This document shows, in pieces, positions 29,016-30,045 of a stretch of DNA of 30,045 nt. Origin of the DNA: Gracilariopsis chorda (Eukaryota > Rhodophyta > Florideophyceae > Gracilariales > Gracilariaceae); contig NBIV01000524.1 of the NCBI GenBank assembly GCA_003194525.1, forward strand, positions 1-30,045, given 5' to 3'. Each line of letters starts with the position of its first letter. Position 1 is the stretch's first letter. The position numbers and the translations under genes are program-made. The notes under the pieces are model-generated. The model ran no database searches. It was not told the origin of the DNA and saw nothing but the letters and a program-made list of their open reading frames with translations.

Positions 29016-30045
29016 ATGTCCGACTCCGAAGTTGAAACGGAATCCACATCTGGAATGAAAATTCCTCGTTTCCCATGGTAAGCGTGGTGATTATTATATG
29101 CTGTGGCGTCACCGTCTCCGTGCTGCATGCCGTATTAATGGTGTCTGAATGTCGCGAATCCCTCTGGGTTCAATCTACCACAGATATTTCAACTCAAGAC
29201 ACAACTACCGCAGTAGTGGCACTGAAATAGCAACTCCCCGTATCATTGCGAAACGAGAAAAGGCTTGTGTATCATCATCTGTGCTCTTGTGATGCTCCAT
29301 TACGCGTAGTCATGGACGTGGATGATGATCCTGCACGTATGTTGCAACTCTGGATGGACGTTATGCCTCCAATAGGACTGTATCTAGAATTGCAGTGCAG
29401 ACACGATTGTTCCGAATGTCGTACAGCGGTGAGAACATGTCCAGCTATGTGGATCAATACACGGCATTGTTCGCTCAGTTAGACCGTATGGGCAAGGATG
29501 CTGCTATACCGGAGTCTCACAAGGCACCTATGCTACTTGCTTCCATTGATCCAAACAGTTCGTTGGAGTCCACGGCTGCTGCACTCCGTACCAAGGACAT
29601 ATAGGAACTGACTTGGGACTATGTGGCAACCACTTTGATCGATGAGTACAATGCTCGTCTGGTCAGTTCTTCTAGTTCTGGACGTACGCGAAGTCGAAAG
29701 AAGAACAGAAGCAAAGGTTCTGGTGGTTCACGTGTGTCCCAAAACTCCAGTCACACTCACATCAGGGATGGAAGTGACTCTGATGATCGGCCAAGTACAA
29801 CTTGGTAGAGCATACGTGGTGTCCAGTAACCGGACTTATCACTGTGAATTCGTGATCGTGATGGTCACACAAAGGACAGATGCCATGTGAATCCCGATAA
29901 CCCAGATAATCACTTACCCAAAAGCATCCTGGACAAGCTTAACATCAAATCGAAGAGCAAATCTGGGGCGTCCAAGTCTTGCAATAAACCGGCTGGTAGT
30001 TCATCAAAGATTGAGGTATGTGGTATGGCACTGGAAAAGTCTTCC
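29016..30045 (+). pseudogene. B4 gag, frameshifted, continuing past window end
   Basis: The ATG at 29016 opens MSDSEVETESTSGMKIPRF, then a stop appears at about 29079 and the frame shifts. Segments homologous to B1 gag follow in alternate frames: KRGDYYM and RHRLRAACR near 29085-29135, ASNRTVSRIAVQTRLFRMSY near 29370-29425, SSYVDQYTALFAQLDRMGKD to about 29500, and a Ser/Lys-rich tail. An in-frame TAG lies at about 29602. The zinc knuckle (around 29840-29890) keeps GHTKDRCHVNPDN, but a small deletion removes its second cysteine. The copy has several stops and shifts and is not functional as gag. Protease sequence would start just beyond the edge. Confidence 0.88.

Larger units (their letters stand above)
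27514..30045 (+). mobile_element. B4: B-type copia element, 5' part only
   Basis: A plus-strand 5' LTR (27514-28239), a 776-bp leader and a decayed gag run off the right end of the window. The LTR begins where B3 integrase homology ends, so B4 appears inserted in B3. The candidate left target duplication is TGAAG at 27509-27513; its partner is outside the window. The gag is homologous to B1 gag, while the LTR has diverged strongly from the B1/B3 LTR. Confidence 0.85.

Overview
This window is a nested pile of Ty1/copia-type (Pseudoviridae-like) LTR retrotransposons in a eukaryotic nuclear genome. I see no host gene, no rRNA or tRNA gene and no CRISPR array. The proteins resemble copia polyproteins I associate with oomycetes (Phytophthora and downy-mildew relatives). 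That host call is an inference from protein style and moderate GC content; I could not test it.

Two families account for nearly every base. Family A has 779-bp LTRs (TGTTGG...TTCAACA), a 1,219-bp leader and one 1,341-residue gag-protease-integrase-RT-RNase H frame, 6,823-6,824 bp in total. Family B has LTRs of about 800 bp (TGTTAGC...), a different gag ('CSLCGRDGH' zinc knuckle) and a diverged pol. A related LTR at 27514-28239 (726 bp) starts another B-type element.

Layout, left to right: 1-3016 is A1 (minus), a decayed gag-pol with a deletion. 3017-3654 is an A LTR shared by A1 and A2. 3655-6964 is A2 (minus), whose 5' LTR is fused directly to integrase. 6965-7172 is the tail of a plus-strand A LTR. 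7173-9630 is B1 (plus, deleted) with its 3' LTR. 9631-10343 is B2 (plus, deleted) with the head of its LTR. 10344-10605 is a stray inverted B LTR tail. 10606-12663 is the 3' half of B3 (minus). 12664-26315 is A3 (plus), inserted in the RT of B3 with target duplication ACATC. 13962-20784 is A4 (minus), inserted in the leader of A3 with target duplication AAGCG. 26316-27513 is the middle of B3. 27514-30045 is B4 (plus), apparently inserted in the integrase of B3 and running off the window.

The insertion order is therefore B3, then A3, then A4. By eye the LTR pairs agree with this: about 20 differences between the two A3 LTRs and about a dozen between the two A4 LTRs. A3 and A4 both keep open 1,341-residue frames, but each carries a suspicious catalytic change: protease DSG to DSV in A4, and the first integrase Asp to Glu in A3. 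Because A4 lies in A3 in the opposite direction, the locus holds two equal 5,531-bp inverted arms around a 1,292-bp loop.

The more unusual signals are non-coding. The family A primer-binding site matches the anticodon arm of initiator tRNA-Met rather than the tRNA 3' end. A leader block is conserved between families whose proteins have diverged. A short module centred on the palindrome GCGCATATGCGC is shared by all three LTR types.
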